Assembly: GCA_025355935.1 (NCBI GenBank) | Contig: JANXYS010000050.1 | Span: 1 to 6,323, forward strand | Direction of reading: 5' to 3' | DNA from: Chitinophagales bacterium | Lineage (GTDB): Bacteria > Bacteroidota > Bacteroidia > Chitinophagales > Chitinophagaceae | Length of the DNA: 6,323 bases | Shown here: positions 6,150 to 6,323 of the stretch, piece after piece | Position numbering within the stretch: position 1 is the stretch's first letter | Layout: each line of letters opens with the position of its first letter | Notes under the pieces: model-generated | The model's input: the letters and a program-made list of their open reading frames with translations, nothing else | Database searches by the model: none | Told to the model about the DNA's origin: nothing | Made by a program: the position numbers and the translations under genes

Positions 6150-6323
6150 TCAGCATGTGGTAACTCTTCAACTAATAATCATGCGCAAACCAAGAAAGGT
6201 TGAGCATTATTTTTAGTTGAAGAGTTACCACATGCTGACTAGGCCATTTTCCGTGGTGTATTTATCTTTTTAGCAGGGCCCCCTCTTACGGCGGCAGTCT
6301 TAGGGGTCACGGTTTTTAATGCG
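6065..6323. repeat. Long fold-back inverted repeat, 111-bp perfect arms
   Basis: The left arm 6065-6175 and right arm 6213-6323 are exact reverse complements over 111 bases, checked base by base. The 37-base centre (6176-6212) continues as an imperfect hairpin with mismatches and a bulge. The left arm covers codons 148-174 of the DUF5606 gene, its stop codon and 26 bases beyond. The right arm ends exactly at the window edge, so the true repeat may be longer. Perfect copying of coding sequence suggests a very recent event or, more likely, a sequencing or assembly fold-back. Confidence 0.95.
6181..6214 (+). terminator. Probable intrinsic terminator of the DUF5606 gene
   Basis: ATGC-GCAAACC pairs with GGTTGAGCAT around the loop AAGAAA, with one G/A mismatch and one bulged A, and is followed by TATTTTT. 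It starts 31 bases after the stop codon, a normal place for an intrinsic terminator. It is also the exact centre of the large fold-back, so the sequence right of it may not be native; the T-run may partly be a copy of the upstream A-rich stretch. Confidence 0.5.

Noticed and set aside
6065..6323. Covalently closed hairpin telomere of a linear replicon
   Set aside because: The locus is ordinary chromosomal housekeeping DNA in a phylum with circular chromosomes, no telomere resolvase is visible, and the fold centre looks like a terminator. An artefact or local duplication explains it more simply.

Overview
The window reads as a contig from a Bacteroidota (Bacteroidetes) bacterium, probably a Chitinophagaceae/Sphingobacteriales-type lineage. 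This rests on a Bacteroidetes-style PolA, a DUF5606 protein (a family I know only from this phylum), a secreted PKD/SGNH hydrolase typical of the group, and AT-rich start contexts without Shine-Dalgarno sites. The genus call is inference.

Layout. Bases 1-1578 on the minus strand hold the first 526 codons of a secreted modular protein: signal peptide, an unassigned domain of about 190 residues, two near-identical PKD-like domains with paired cysteines, and the start of an SGNH/GDSL hydrolase domain that runs off the left edge. A divergent intergenic region of about 265 bases separates it from polA (1844-4672, plus), a full-length DNA polymerase I with 5' nuclease, proofreading and polymerase motifs all present. 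After 64 bases comes a cytosolic DsbA-family thioredoxin-fold protein with a CGWC motif (4737-5381). A 243-base intergenic region precedes a DUF5606 protein with a Lys/Ala-rich tail (5625-6149).

The right end is the most unusual part. Bases 6213-6323 are a perfect 111-base reverse complement of 6065-6175, so the window folds back on the 3' end of the DUF5606 gene. The 37-base centre of the fold is an imperfect, terminator-like hairpin. The likeliest reading is a fold-back artefact of amplification, library or assembly nucleated at a native terminator; a genuine inverted duplication or a replicon end is possible but less likely.

The genes do not form an obvious single pathway. polA and the DsbA-family gene may be co-transcribed; the secreted hydrolase is divergent and functionally separate. 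I see no CRISPR array, insertion sequence, tRNA, rRNA or phage gene, and no convincing new defence or mobile system. The fold-back and the modular hydrolase are the items worth checking.
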